64,000 bases of DNA, taken from Bacillaceae bacterium SAS-127 (GTDB taxonomy: Bacteria > Bacillota > Bacilli > Bacillales > Domibacillaceae). Position 1 is the stretch's first letter, and each line of letters starts with the position of its first letter. The stretch lies in NCBI GenBank assembly GCA_002261155.1, contig NKXN01000030.1:156745-220744 (forward strand). The letters run 5' to 3'. The notes below the pieces were generated by a model that was given only the letters and a program-made list of their open reading frames with translations, was not told the origin of the DNA and made no database searches. Below are positions 27,034 to 36,789 of this stretch, one piece after another. A program made the position numbers and the translations under genes.

Positions 27034-28362
27034 TTGAGTAAAATTTATGTTTTAGATACTAATGTCTTATTACAAGATCCATACGCTATTTTTTCATTTA
27101 AAGATAATGAAATTGTGATACCAGCTGTCGTTTTAGAAGAATTAGACTCGAAAAAAAGGTATATGGATGAAATAGGAAGGAATGCTAGACTTGTATCGAA
27201 AATCATTGATAAACTGCGGGAAACCGGAAAGCTTCATGAAGGCGTGTCGTTGGATAATGGAGGGAGCTTGCGAATTGAATTAAATCACCGTTCTTTTCAA
27301 AAGCTGCAAGATATTTTTATTGAAGTGACAAATGATAATCGCATATTGGCGGTTGCTAAAAACTTGTCATTAGAAGAAGAAGAAAAAGAAAATGGACGTC
27401 TTGTGATTTTAGTTAGTAAAGATACGCTAGTTCGAGTGAAGGCGGATGCACTTGGTTTAGAATCTGAGGATTTTTTAAGTGATCGAGTCGTCGAAGTGAG
27501 CGATATATATACAGGTTTTTTAGAAATATATGTGTCGAAAGAAACGTTAGATTTGTTTTATCAAAAAGGAGAATTAGCCCTTTCAGAAGTGGCCAATCAC
27601 CCTTTTTATCCTAATCAGTTTCTGTTATTAAAGGACGCCTTAGGAAGCTCTTCTTCAGCTGTAGCAATGGTAGATGGAAAAGGGAAGTACATGAAAAAGC
27701 TATTGCATGATGAGGAAATTATTTGGGGGATCAAGCCCCGAAATGTTCAGCAAATGATGGCAATCGAGTTATTAATGAGACCGGACATTCCACTTGTTAC
27801 GATGGCCGGTAAAGCAGGGACAGGCAAAACGTTAATCGCTTTAGCGGCGGGATTACTTCAAACAGAAGACTTGCAAATGTTTAAAAAATTGCTCGTTGCC
27901 CGACCGATTGTGCCTGTTGGTAAAGATATTGGCTATTTACCAGGAGAAAAACAGGAAAAATTACGACCGTGGATTCAGCCGATTTATGACAATCTAGAGT
28001 ATTTATTTAATACGAAAAAGTCGGGAGAAATTGACCAAATTCTTGCAGGGTTAAATTCTGTAGAAGTAGAAGCACTTACCTATATTCGTGGTCGGAGTAT
28101 TCCGGAACAGTATATTATTATTGATGAAGCACAAAATTTAACGAAGCATGAAGTGAAAACAATTTTAACAAGAGTGGGAGAAAAAAGTAAAATCGTATTA
28201 ATGGGCGACACCGCACAAATTGATCACCCTTACTTAGATGAGTATAACAATGGCTTAACCTATGCGATCGAAAAATTTAAAGATCAAGCTGTTGCAGGTC
28301 ATATTAAACTGATGAAGGGAGAAAGGTCTGGTTTAGCTCAATTAGCTGCTGATTTATTGTAG
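27034..28362 (+). CDS. phoH2: PhoH2-type PIN-ATPase (YlaK)
   Basis: This 442-residue protein has an N-terminal PIN ribonuclease domain (YVLDTNVLLQDP, VVLEELDSKKR, TNDNRILAVA) and a PhoH ATPase domain from about residue 240, with Walker A AGKAGTGKT and Walker B IIIDEAQN. PhoH2 proteins are studied as RNA helicase/RNases, often in toxin-antitoxin contexts; no antitoxin-like partner gene is adjacent here. The TTG start follows AGCAGGAGGCGTC. Confidence 0.9.
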   Translation: MSKIYVLDTNVLLQDPYAIFSFKDNEIVIPAVVLEELDSKKRYMDEIGRNARLVSKIIDKLRETGKLHEGVSLDNGGSLRIELNHRSFQKLQDIFIEVTNDNRILAVAKNLSLEEEEKENGRLVILVSKDTLVRVKADALGLESEDFLSDRVVEVSDIYTGFLEIYVSKETLDLFYQKGELALSEVANHPFYPNQFLLLKDALGSSSSAVAMVDGKGKYMKKLLHDEEIIWGIKPRNVQQMMAIELLMRPDIPLVTMAGKAGTGKTLIALAAGLLQTEDLQMFKKLLVARPIVPVGKDIGYLPGEKQEKLRPWIQPIYDNLEYLFNTKKSGEIDQILAGLNSVEVEALTYIRGRSIPEQYIIIDEAQNLTKHEVKTILTRVGEKSKIVLMGDTAQIDHPYLDEYNNGLTYAIEKFKDQAVAGHIKLMKGERSGLAQLAADLL

Positions 28363-28400
28363 TATGAAATAACGGCTCGTATCGACTTGATTTCTGTTAG

Positions 28401-28453
28401 AATATGTGGTATGTGGAAAAGTTAATTCTCTCCATATACCACATATTACTTTT
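28401..28453 (+). terminator. Terminator after phoH2
   Basis: AATATGTGGTATGTGGA pairs over 17 bp (one G-T) with TCCATATACCACATATT; ACTTTTC follows. Confidence 0.75.
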
Positions 28454-28511
28454 CGGGATCAAGTTTTTTGTTTGTTTATGTCGAAAAAAATTCAATGATG
28501 AATGGAAAATG

Positions 28512-28520
28512 TGTTAAAAT
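28512..28520 (+). promoter_or_regulatory. Extended -10 promoter of the HD-GYP gene
   Basis: TGTTAAAAT contains TGn plus TAAAAT. A weak -35 (TTCAAT, 28491) lies 18 bp upstream. Confidence 0.45.
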
Positions 28521-28527
28521 AAACTAC

Positions 28528-28541
28528 TGAAAGCGGTATAA
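28528..28541 (+). promoter_or_regulatory. Candidate CcpA (cre) site at the HD-GYP promoter
   Basis: TGAAAGCGGTATAA fits TGWAANCGNTNWCA with one mismatch and would overlap the transcription start. Confidence 0.45.
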
Positions 28542-28597
28542 GAAATTGTTAATATATCAGATCTGAGGTTATCGTAGTAGATGGGAGTTATCGGCAA

Positions 28598-29719
28598 ATG
28601 AGACTAGTCGCTGTTTCAACATTAAAAGAGCATGTTAAGTTAGCTAAGCCAGTATATAATGAGGCTGGTCAAATTCTTATTGGACATGGAATTCCACTTA
28701 CGAAGCAAATGATATTGCGGCTACACCAACTCGGCATTACATTTGTTTATACGGAAGACAAAAAAACAGAAGATATTGTGTTTCGTCCTGCTGTGACAGA
28801 AAAAGCGCGCCAGGAAGCTCTCGGTGTAATGAAACAATCGTTTGAAGCTGTAGCGAATGCGAAAAACTTCAACAATAAGTTTTCATTTGACAAAATGGAG
28901 CGGCAGTTTAAGAGCGTGATACGTGAGATGCTTGATCAAATAAAAGGGCATAAGGAAGCTGTTTCTTTGCTTTCTGACGTATGTGCACACGACGATTATA
29001 TTTTAGCTCATTCGCTCAATGTCACGATCTATACGTTAGCACTTGGTTTAAAGCTACAATTAAAGTCTCGACAACTAGAAGAGATTGGTCTTGGAGCGAT
29101 GTTGCATGATGTTGGAAAAATACTTGTTCCTCATTCTATTTTAATGAAACCTTCGCGACTGACGGATGGAGAGTATGAAGAAATCAAAAAGCACGCTGAG
29201 TATGGATTTAATATTTTAAAGAAGGAACATGGAATTCCGCTTACAGCTGCTCATTGTGCTTATCAGCATCATGAACGACTCAATGGTACAGGTTATCCTC
29301 GAGGTATTACAGGTGATCAAATTCATTTGTATGGAAGAATTTTAGGGATTACTGATGTGTATGATGCTGTCACTTCTAATCGAGTATATAGACAGGCGAT
29401 GCTTCCTTCCGAAGGTCTAGAAATACTATATGCGGGAGCAGGAACTCAATTCGATGCAGAAATGGTAGAAGCGTTTCGTAAGTCGATTGTTGTCTATCCG
29501 AATGGTTTAACCGTTCATTTACATGATCATCGAAAAGGAGTCGTACTAAGGCAGACGCCTCATGTTAGCGACCGCCCTGTGTTATTAATATTAGAAGAAG
29601 AAAATCGTGAATTGGATCAGCCCTATGAATTAGATTTGTCTAAAGAATTAACGGTCATGATAAGCGAAACAGATACGACTTTATTAGGAAAACAGCAACA
29701 AAAAGGGGACGTCTCATAA
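28598..29719 (+). CDS. HD-GYP domain phosphodiesterase
   Basis: The 373-residue protein has an HD-GYP domain over about residues 120-310. HD is in MLHDVGK (near residue 172), HHERLNGTGYP carries the GYP signature, and DVYDAVTSNRVYR follows. All are intact, so hydrolysis of c-di-GMP is expected. The N-terminal 100 residues may form a sensory or dimerisation region; no membrane helix is seen. It sits between phoH2 and ylaN, where B. subtilis has no such gene, so it is an insertion relative to that order. The upstream cre-like site hints at carbon control. Confidence 0.88.
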   Translation: MRLVAVSTLKEHVKLAKPVYNEAGQILIGHGIPLTKQMILRLHQLGITFVYTEDKKTEDIVFRPAVTEKARQEALGVMKQSFEAVANAKNFNNKFSFDKMERQFKSVIREMLDQIKGHKEAVSLLSDVCAHDDYILAHSLNVTIYTLALGLKLQLKSRQLEEIGLGAMLHDVGKILVPHSILMKPSRLTDGEYEEIKKHAEYGFNILKKEHGIPLTAAHCAYQHHERLNGTGYPRGITGDQIHLYGRILGITDVYDAVTSNRVYRQAMLPSEGLEILYAGAGTQFDAEMVEAFRKSIVVYPNGLTVHLHDHRKGVVLRQTPHVSDRPVLLILEEENRELDQPYELDLSKELTVMISETDTTLLGKQQQKGDVS

Positions 29720-29742
29720 GTGGATGAGGCGCCCCTTTTTTT
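29701..29742 (+). terminator. Terminator after the HD-GYP gene
   Basis: AAAAGGGG and CGTCTCAT pair with ATGAGGCG and CCCCTTTT with a one-base bulge; the stop codon lies in the hairpin. Confidence 0.75.
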
Positions 29743-29824
29743 CTGCACTGAAAGCGAAGCGGTAGGTGCAGAGAAATAATGGTTTTTTTGAATCAGAAGT
29801 ATCGTGTCAATAGTTTGCTAATGA

Positions 29825-30325
29825 TCAATCAATTCGAAAGGCTTTTACATGACGAATTGGATGTTCGCGATTAGAGCCATCTTTATATAACACATGAACA
29901 GGACCGTCTTCTCGAAGTGGTTTCCCTTTTTTCGAAAAAGCTAACAACATATTACTTGCGTTATGTAATGGGAGTCGTTCTTCACCATTTTCAGTTTCAA
30001 TGATGATCATAGTCGCTTCTTCATTTGGCTCTGCATTTTTTAAAAAAGGTTCAAATGGTACAGCGAAAGTTCCATTTAATATTTGTTCTTTTAGAAATTT
30101 CTTCTCGGATTTGATCGTAGGTGGCGAAATCGCTCCTTCACGAATTTCTTTATCCCAAAACTGAGAAATATTCTTTGTGTACTCTTCTTCTTCGGAAAGG
30201 CTTTCGGTTTCGTTCGTATCAAAATATGTATCTAAATCAATGCGACGATCGTCAAAAATCCATACGCTTGGATCTAATGTTACAGAAAATTTCACTTTTC
30301 CGTAAATAGGCATAATGTTTTCCAC
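29825..30325 (-). CDS. Conserved protein of unknown function
   Basis: I recognise this 166-residue protein only as a Bacillaceae family without an assigned role. It opens with a beta-rich segment (PIYGKVKFSVTLDPSVWIFDD) and has an acidic stretch near residues 40-50. It ends with GPVHVLYKDGSNREHPI. There is no signal peptide or membrane helix. GTG 30325 is chosen because AAGGAGGAAACACA precedes it. It is monocistronic and oriented against its neighbours. Confidence 0.7.
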   Translation of the reverse strand: MENIMPIYGKVKFSVTLDPSVWIFDDRRIDLDTYFDTNETESLSEEEEYTKNISQFWDKEIREGAISPPTIKSEKKFLKEQILNGTFAVPFEPFLKNAEPNEEATMIIIETENGEERLPLHNASNMLLAFSKKGKPLREDGPVHVLYKDGSNREHPIRHVKAFRID

Positions 30326-30486
30326 TGTGTTTCCTCCTTGCGTGTATTGGTTGTTCAAAGTAAAGTATAGCTCTTAATTGTTTTCTTGTCAGGGGACAAA
30401 TACAAAATTCCTTGCAAAATAATCCGATTAACGATAGAATTTTAAATTATAGCTAATCCATTGCACGGAATAGGGGGAGTGTACAA

Positions 30487-30768
30487 ATGGCGTCTGAAAT
30501 GAAAGTCGATCACAGGGAAAAAGCCTACTCTCTATTAGAAGCAGACGCAGAAAAGATTTTGCGCCTCATTAAAGTTCAAATGGACAACTTAACGATGCCC
30601 CAGTGTCCTCTTTATGAGGAAGTGCTTGATACTCAAATGTTTGGCTTATCCCGTGAAATAGATTTTGCCATACGTTTAGGACTAGTTGATGAACACGATG
30701 GAAAAGAACTGATTGATTCATTAGAAAGAGAATTATCAGCTCTCCACGAGGCATCTACTGAAAAATAA
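30487..30768 (+). CDS. ylaN: YlaN, Fe-linked regulatory protein (UPF0358)
   Basis: This 93-residue helical protein matches B. subtilis YlaN (93 residues), with [11 protein letters not shown] and [11 protein letters not shown]. Recent work in B. subtilis and S. aureus shows that YlaN binds Fur and relieves Fur repression, which makes it essential at low iron. The ATG follows GGGGGAGTGTACAA. A terminator separates it from ftsW, as in B. subtilis. Confidence 0.93.
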   Translation: MASEMKVDHREKAYSLLEADAEKILRLIKVQMDNLTMPQCPLYEEVLDTQMFGLSREIDFAIRLGLVDEHDGKELIDSLERELSALHEASTEK

Positions 30769-30777
30769 ACGTGAAAG

Positions 30778-30814
30778 AAACTCAAACGGATATTTTCCAT
30801 GTTTGAGTTTTTTT
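30778..30814 (+). terminator. Terminator after ylaN
   Basis: AAACTCAAAC pairs with GTTTGAGTTT around 13 bases, followed by a T-run. Confidence 0.88.
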
Positions 30815-30871
30815 ACATAAAATAATACATCCCAATGATAGTAAGATGTAAAAGGGATGAGGTGAAGGTTT

Positions 30872-32023
30872 ATGTGGAAAAAAATTCTCAAATCTTATGA
30901 TTATTCTTTAATTGCTGTATTTGTTTTATTATGTCTTTTTGGACTAACGATGATTTATAGTGCGAGCTCTGTCGTCGCTGTGCAAAAATATGGCTTCGCA
31001 AGCGATCATTTTTACAGCAGGCAGAAAATCTTTTTACTTCTTTCTATGGTTCTTTTCATTGCTTCAGCAGCATTTCCATATAAAGCTTATAGAAATAGTA
31101 AATTTTTATTTATTAGTTTGTTTGGTATTCTCGCTGTGTTGATTTCTCTTTTGTTTTTTGGAAAAACAGTAAATAACGCCCAAAGTTGGTTTAGTTTAGG
31201 TGGGTTTAGCATTCAACCGGCTGAGTTTGCAAAGCTGGTGATGATTGTATATATGTCAGCTGTCTATGCGAAAAAACAAAAGTATATTAATTCATTTAAC
31301 AAAGGAGTTATTCCTCCTATTGTATTTCTAGTAGTTACTTGTATGGTGATCGCTGCTCAACCTGACTTCGGTACAGCGTTTATTATATTTCTTATCGGGT
31401 GTACCATTATCGTTTCCTCAGGTATGAAATTTAAAAGTATGTGGAAACTAGTTGTTTTAGGTTTAATGATTGCCGTCATTCTTTCTCCTGTGATAATCTG
31501 GAAAAAAGATCAAATTTTCACAGACGAAAAAATTAGCCGCTTTACCGGACATTTTGATCCATTTAAGCATCAAGAAAGTGATGGCTATCAACTTGTGAAT
31601 TCGTATCTCGCGATTGGTTCAGGTGGAGTAACTGGATCCGGTCTTGGACAAAGTGTACAAAAACTTGGCTATTTACCTGAACCTCACACCGACTTTATTA
31701 TGGCTGTTATTGCTGAAGAACTAGGTTTGTTTGGTGTGATCTTTGTCCTTGGTGGATTAAGCTTTATTGTTTTGAAAGGAATTTATGTCTCTATAAAATG
31801 TAAAGACCCATTTGGCTCGATGATGGCGGTTGGTATTTCTAGTATGATCGCTATCCAAGCTGGTATTAACCTTGGCGGTGTGTGTGGGTTGATTCCGATT
31901 ACTGGAGTGACTCTTCCATTTATTAGTTATGGTGGGACATCCCTTATGTTGCTCGCTATTTCTATGGGGATATTAGTTAATATTTCTATGTTTAATAGAT
32001 TTGAAAGTTCTTATAGAAAATAA
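30872..32023 (+). CDS. ftsW: Division-specific SEDS glycosyltransferase FtsW
   Basis: FtsW polymerises lipid II at the septum with its partner class B PBP (PBP2B, at 61695). The 383 residues contain about ten membrane helices and SEDS hallmarks: SIQPAEFAKL, AAQPDFGTA (catalytic Asp), YLPEPHTDFIMAVIAEELG and LPFISYGGTS. The ATG follows GATGAGGTGAAGGTTT. It is followed by a terminator and pycA, as in B. subtilis. Confidence 0.95.
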   Translation: MWKKILKSYDYSLIAVFVLLCLFGLTMIYSASSVVAVQKYGFASDHFYSRQKIFLLLSMVLFIASAAFPYKAYRNSKFLFISLFGILAVLISLLFFGKTVNNAQSWFSLGGFSIQPAEFAKLVMIVYMSAVYAKKQKYINSFNKGVIPPIVFLVVTCMVIAAQPDFGTAFIIFLIGCTIIVSSGMKFKSMWKLVVLGLMIAVILSPVIIWKKDQIFTDEKISRFTGHFDPFKHQESDGYQLVNSYLAIGSGGVTGSGLGQSVQKLGYLPEPHTDFIMAVIAEELGLFGVIFVLGGLSFIVLKGIYVSIKCKDPFGSMMAVGISSMIAIQAGINLGGVCGLIPITGVTLPFISYGGTSLMLLAISMGILVNISMFNRFESSYRK

Positions 32024-32052
32024 TTTTTGTAAACAAGCCGTTATTTCGAAAT

Positions 32053-32080
32053 AAAAAGGTTCAATTTATTGAACCTTTTT
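32053..32080 (+). terminator. Terminator after ftsW
   Basis: AAAAAGGTTCAAT pairs with ATTGAACCTTTTT with a two-base loop. Confidence 0.88.
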
Positions 32081-32116
32081 ATATATATTTATTTGCTTAA
32101 TAGGGGAGAGATGATT

Positions 32117-35100
32117 ATGAGACAAATCAGTAAAGTACTGGTTGCGAACCGAGGAGAAATTGCGATCCGTGTGTTTCGTGCTTGTACAGAGCTACATATT
32201 CGTACTGTAGCCGTTTATTCAAAAGAAGATTCGGGTTCTTATCATCGTTACAAAGCGGATGAAGCGTATTTAGTTGGTGAAGGGAAAAAGCCGATCGATG
32301 CTTATTTAGACATTGAGGGTATTATTGAAATTGCTAAGCAAGCAGAAGTAGATGCCATTCACCCAGGTTATGGATTTTTGTCAGAAAATATCGAATTTGC
32401 AAAACGTTGCGAAGAAGAGGGGATCATTTTCATCGGTCCTAAATCCAAGCATTTAGATATGTTTGGTGATAAAGTAAAGGCAAGAATGCAAGCGCAACTT
32501 GCCGACATTCCGGTGATTCCAGGAACAGACGGACCAGTAGACAGCCTTGAGGAAGTCGTGGAGTTTGGTAAGAAGTTCGGTTTTCCATTGATGATTAAAG
32601 CCGCTTTAGGTGGTGGCGGACGCGGTATGCGTATTGTAAAAAGCGTCGATGAAGTGAAAGAGGCGTTTGATCGAGCTCGATCAGAAGCGAAGGCTGCTTT
32701 TGGAAACAGTGAAGTATATGTGGAGAAATTTGTTGAAAACCCTAAGCATATTGAAGTGCAAATTTTAGGCGATAATGATGGGAATATCGTTCACTTGTAT
32801 GAGCGAGATTGCTCTGTACAAAGACGTCATCAAAAAGTAGTGGAAGTGGCACCTTGCGTATCAATATCTGCTGAGTTGCGAAATCACATTTGTGATGCGG
32901 CTGTTAAGTTGATGGGAAATGTAGATTACTTAAATGCGGGAACAGTCGAATTTCTTGTAGCAGGGGAGGAGTTTTACTTTATCGAAGTGAACCCTCGTGT
33001 GCAAGTGGAGCATACAATTACCGAAATGATTACCGGTATTGACATTGTACAATCGCAAATTTTAATTGCAGAAGGACATGCTCTCCATAGCAAAAAAATA
33101 GGAATTCCTGTTCAAGAAGAGATTGTTACTCACGGGTATGCTATTCAATCTCGTGTGACGACAGAAGATCCGTTAAATGGATTCATGCCTGATACAGGTA
33201 AAATTATGGCCTATCGTTCTGGTGGAGGTTTCGGTGTACGTCTAGATGCTGGGAATGGATTCCAGGGGGCAGTCATTACTCCTTATTATGATTCACTTTT
33301 AGTCAAAGTGTCTACTTGGGCACTCTCCTTTGAGCAAGCGGCTTCGAAAATGGTTCGTAACTTGCAGGAATTCCGAATTCGAGGGATTAAAACGAACATT
33401 CCATTTTTAGAAAATGTGATGCGTCATGAGAACTTTGTGACTGGGAACTATGATACGTCTTTTATAGATACAACACCTGAATTGTTCAGCTTCTCGAAAA
33501 GATTAGATCGCGGGACAAAAATGCTTAGCTATATTGGGAACGTAACGATTAATGGCTTTCCAGGAATTGAGAAGAAGAAAAAGCCTGTATTCGAAAAACC
33601 GTTTATTCCTAAAATGAAATATTCTGAGCCGATTACTCCAGGTACGAAGCAAATTTTGGACGAAAAAGGTGCAGATGGTTTAGTAAACTGGGTAAAATCT
33701 CGCCCTGAAGTGCTGTTAACGGACACGACGTTCCGCGATGCTCACCAATCTTTATTAGCAACTCGTGTGAGAACAAATGATTTGACGCATATTGCGGAGC
33801 CAACAGCTAAATTACTTCCTGATTTATTTTCTATGGAAATGTGGGGAGGAGCTACATTTGATGTGTCGTACCGCTTCTTGAAAGAGGACCCTTGGAAGCG
33901 TCTGAACACATTAAGACAGCAAATTCCCAATGTATTATTCCAAATGCTTCTTCGTGCGTCAAATGCCGTCGGCTATACGAACTATCCGGATAATGTGATT
34001 CGTGAATTTGTGACCCAATCAGCTGATTCTGGAATTGATGTATTCAGAATATTCGATAGTTTAAACTGGGTTAGAGGGATGGAAGTAGCTATTGACGCTG
34101 TTCGTCAAACAGGAAAAATCGCAGAGGCGTCTATTTGCTATACTGGTGATATTGATGATCCAACTCGTACAAAATACGATGTTGATTATTACAAAGCGAT
34201 GGCGAAAGAATTAGAGAATCAAGGAGCTCACATTCTTGGCATTAAAGATATGGCAGGTCTATTAAAGCCGCAATCAGCTTATCGATTAATTTCTGAATTG
34301 AAAGAAACAGTTGATATTCCGATCCATCTTCATACACATGATACGAGTGGAAATGGGATTTATATGTATGCAAAAGCAATTGAAGCCGGTGTAGATATCG
34401 TCGATGTGGCGTTAAGTACGATGGCAGGATTGACATCTCAACCAAGTGCAAGCACGCTTAAGTACGCACTTAAAGGAACAGATAGAGAACCGACTGTTAA
34501 TATTGACTCGCTTGAGCAGCTATCTCAATATTGGGAAGGTGTTCGTAAATATTATCAAGATTTCGAAAGTGGCATGTTAGCTCCTCATACAGAGATCTAC
34601 AAGCACGAAATGCCTGGTGGACAATACAGCAACCTACAGCAACAAGCAAAAGCGGTGGGCCTCGGTGAGCGTTGGGAAGAAGTAAAAGATATGTACAGTC
34701 GAGTCAACTTAATGTTTGGAGATATTGTCAAAGTTACTCCATCTTCTAAAGTCGTCGGAGATATGGCTTTATTCATGGTCCAAAATGATTTGTCTGAAGA
34801 CGATGTACTGACAAAGGGAGAGAAAATAGATTTCCCAGACTCTGTTATTGAGTTGTTTGAAGGTTACTTAGGACAGCCTTATGGAGGATTCCCTAAGCAG
34901 CTTCAACAAGTGATATTAAAAGGAAAAGCACCAATCACGGTTCGTCCGGGGGAATTGTTGAAAGCTGTCGATTTTGATGCCCTTCATCAGCAACTTACGC
35001 AGGAATTGGGACATCAGGTGACCAGTCAAGATGTCATTGCTTACGCATTATACCCGAAAGTCTTTGTTGATTACACGAAAACAATTGCGCAATTTGGAGA

Positions 35101-35554
35101 TGTATCTAAACTTGATACACCAACGTTTCTATATGGCATGCGACTTGGAGAGGAAATCGAAGTGGAGATTGAAACAGGAAAAACACTAATTGTGAAACTT
35201 GTTTCAGTTGGACAACCGCAAGCTGATGGAACGCGTGTCGTCTACTTTGAGTTGAACGGTCAGCCTCGTGAAGTTGTGGTTAAGGATGAAAGTGTGAAGT
35301 CGGCCGTTGCATCGAGAATAAAAGCCGATCCTAAAAATGAAAGCCATATTGCAGCGACTATGCCTGGAACGGTTATTAAAGTGGTTGCAGGAAAAGGCGA
35401 AAAGGTTAACCATGGAGATCACTTAATGATCACTGAAGCGATGAAAATGGAAACAACTGTTCAGGCACCGTTTACGGGTATTGTGAAAAATATTTACGTA
35501 CAAAACGGTGAAGCGATTTCAACAGGTGATTTACTAATTGAATTGGAAAAATAA
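32117..35554 (+). CDS. pycA: Pyruvate carboxylase
   Basis: PycA carboxylates pyruvate to oxaloacetate. The 1145 residues contain, in order, a biotin carboxylase domain (about 1-450, with GGGGRGMRIV), a carboxyltransferase domain (about 530-800, with LLTDTTFRDAHQS), an allosteric/tetramerisation region and a biotin carrier domain with EAMKMET near the C-terminus. DarB, encoded at 3951, stimulates B. subtilis PycA when free of c-di-AMP. ATG 32117 follows GGGGAGAG by six bases; ATG 32111 is also in frame. Confidence 0.97.
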   Translation: MRQISKVLVANRGEIAIRVFRACTELHIRTVAVYSKEDSGSYHRYKADEAYLVGEGKKPIDAYLDIEGIIEIAKQAEVDAIHPGYGFLSENIEFAKRCEEEGIIFIGPKSKHLDMFGDKVKARMQAQLADIPVIPGTDGPVDSLEEVVEFGKKFGFPLMIKAALGGGGRGMRIVKSVDEVKEAFDRARSEAKAAFGNSEVYVEKFVENPKHIEVQILGDNDGNIVHLYERDCSVQRRHQKVVEVAPCVSISAELRNHICDAAVKLMGNVDYLNAGTVEFLVAGEEFYFIEVNPRVQVEHTITEMITGIDIVQSQILIAEGHALHSKKIGIPVQEEIVTHGYAIQSRVTTEDPLNGFMPDTGKIMAYRSGGGFGVRLDAGNGFQGAVITPYYDSLLVKVSTWALSFEQAASKMVRNLQEFRIRGIKTNIPFLENVMRHENFVTGNYDTSFIDTTPELFSFSKRLDRGTKMLSYIGNVTINGFPGIEKKKKPVFEKPFIPKMKYSEPITPGTKQILDEKGADGLVNWVKSRPEVLLTDTTFRDAHQSLLATRVRTNDLTHIAEPTAKLLPDLFSMEMWGGATFDVSYRFLKEDPWKRLNTLRQQIPNVLFQMLLRASNAVGYTNYPDNVIREFVTQSADSGIDVFRIFDSLNWVRGMEVAIDAVRQTGKIAEASICYTGDIDDPTRTKYDVDYYKAMAKELENQGAHILGIKDMAGLLKPQSAYRLISELKETVDIPIHLHTHDTSGNGIYMYAKAIEAGVDIVDVALSTMAGLTSQPSASTLKYALKGTDREPTVNIDSLEQLSQYWEGVRKYYQDFESGMLAPHTEIYKHEMPGGQYSNLQQQAKAVGLGERWEEVKDMYSRVNLMFGDIVKVTPSSKVVGDMALFMVQNDLSEDDVLTKGEKIDFPDSVIELFEGYLGQPYGGFPKQLQQVILKGKAPITVRPGELLKAVDFDALHQQLTQELGHQVTSQDVIAYALYPKVFVDYTKTIAQFGDVSKLDTPTFLYGMRLGEEIEVEIETGKTLIVKLVSVGQPQADGTRVVYFELNGQPREVVVKDESVKSAVASRIKADPKNESHIAATMPGTVIKVVAGKGEKVNHGDHLMITEAMKMETTVQAPFTGIVKNIYVQNGEAISTGDLLIELEK

Positions 35555-35600
35555 AACATAAAATGCAGTAGGCAACAGCCTACTGCATTTTATGTTTTAT
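35554..35600. terminator. Bidirectional terminator between pycA and ctaA
   Basis: A stem of about 20 bp (AAACATAAAATGCAGTAGGC with its complement) has a four-base loop, with A- and T-rich flanks. Confidence 0.92.
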
Positions 35601-36505
35601 TTTTCATTTAATTTGCTTCTTGATATTAAAAGAATAAAGTAACATAACAACCCAAATAAACAGGAAATAAATAATGCATGGGCTAAGGCGATATATAGGT
35701 TTAATCGAGTATAAATAATGAAAGCCCCTGCAATGACTTGTAGAAGAACTAATATAAAGGCAATAATCCAGCCCCAGTAGATCACACGTTGATGCTTATA
35801 GTTTTTTACAGCGACAAAAGTAATGTAAGCAATCCAAACAAAGATTAGTCCTGCTGCTAATCGATGCCCCATTTGAATCCATTGATACATATTGAGTGAA
35901 AGCCCTGGTGCGCTGTTTACACAGAACGGCCAGTCGGGACAAGTAAGGCTAGCATCTGTATGACGGACAAGAGCTCCCGTGTAAACGACTAGATAACTAT
36001 ATAGCGTGACTCCAATCGTGTGCCATTTCATTCGTTTGTCAATAATAACAGAGGAAGCATCAAATTTTTGATCAACTTCAAAGATTAAAAGTGTTAACAG
36101 AAGAACAGCCGCAAAAGAAATAAGTGAAATACCAAAATGCAAAGCAAGAACAAAGTCAGATTGTCCCCAAAGAACAGCAGCAGCTCCGATTAACCCTTGA
36201 GCAACTAAAAAGAAGAAAGATAAGAACGCAAGGAATTTTGTTTCTCTTTTATGCCCGATCATTCGCCAAGAAGCGACAGAAAGGGCTAGTACCAGTAATC
36301 CAACTACACCTGAAACGAGTCGGTGCGCTAACTCAATAATAGTTTCAATGGTTATGTTATCAGGAATAATTTGCCCATGGCAAAGCGGCCATTCTCGTCC
36401 GCAACCAAGCCCGGAGTCTGTTTTCGTGACTAGAGCGCCTCCAAGTAGTACAAGAAGCATACCGAACGTTGTTAATATCGCTAACCATTTTAGCGAGCGT
36501 TGCAT
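35597..36505 (-). CDS. ctaA: Heme A synthase
   Basis: CtaA converts heme O to heme A for the aa3/caa3 oxidases. The 302-residue protein (B. subtilis 306) has eight membrane helices in two similar halves, with heme-ligand histidines in ELAHRL, ALHFG, QMGHRL and ALAHAL. The paired cysteines in loops, CGREWPLC and CPDWPFC, are present. It is divergent from the ctaB-ctaC unit, as in B. subtilis. Activity needs heme O from a CtaB, and the neighbouring ctaB is damaged. Confidence 0.95.
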   Translation of the reverse strand: MQRSLKWLAILTTFGMLLVLLGGALVTKTDSGLGCGREWPLCHGQIIPDNITIETIIELAHRLVSGVVGLLVLALSVASWRMIGHKRETKFLAFLSFFFLVAQGLIGAAAVLWGQSDFVLALHFGISLISFAAVLLLTLLIFEVDQKFDASSVIIDKRMKWHTIGVTLYSYLVVYTGALVRHTDASLTCPDWPFCVNSAPGLSLNMYQWIQMGHRLAAGLIFVWIAYITFVAVKNYKHQRVIYWGWIIAFILVLLQVIAGAFIIYTRLNLYIALAHALFISCLFGLLCYFILLISRSKLNEK

Positions 36506-36561
36506 GTGATCACCTACTTATGTAAAATTAACTTTTTGAATAAAAAGAATATATCTTCTCG

Positions 36562-36590
36562 ATAATACAGAAGATAGTGGTAAAAGACAA
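36562..36590 (-). promoter_or_regulatory. Sigma-A promoter of ctaA
   Basis: On the minus strand TTGTCT and TATTAT are spaced exactly 17 bp. Confidence 0.65.
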
Positions 36591-36709
36591 CTTGTAAATT
36601 TTTATGAAACTGTTATGCTTAACGGGATAAATTAACTATTTACCCTTGGTATCTACAGCCCAGTCTTGTTATTTATTAGCCAATAAGACAAAAATGATAG
36701 AAATAGTAC

Positions 36710-36738
36710 TTGATTACCGGACACAAATTCGACATAAT
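36710..36738 (+). promoter_or_regulatory. Sigma-A promoter of the cta oxidase operon
   Basis: TTGATT (36710-36715) and CATAAT (36733-36738) are spaced 17 bp. Transcription would run through the ctaB remnant into ctaC. Confidence 0.6.
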
Positions 36739-36789
36739 TAGTTCAAGATGTATTCACAAAAAAATGGATAGATATGTTTTAATATTGAA

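Noticed and set aside
28515..28540. Possible sigma-D promoter before the HD-GYP gene (TAAA-N14-GCGGTATA)
   Set aside because: The -10 matches GCCGATAT at only three of eight positions; an extended -10 sigma-A promoter with a cre-like site explains the sequence better.
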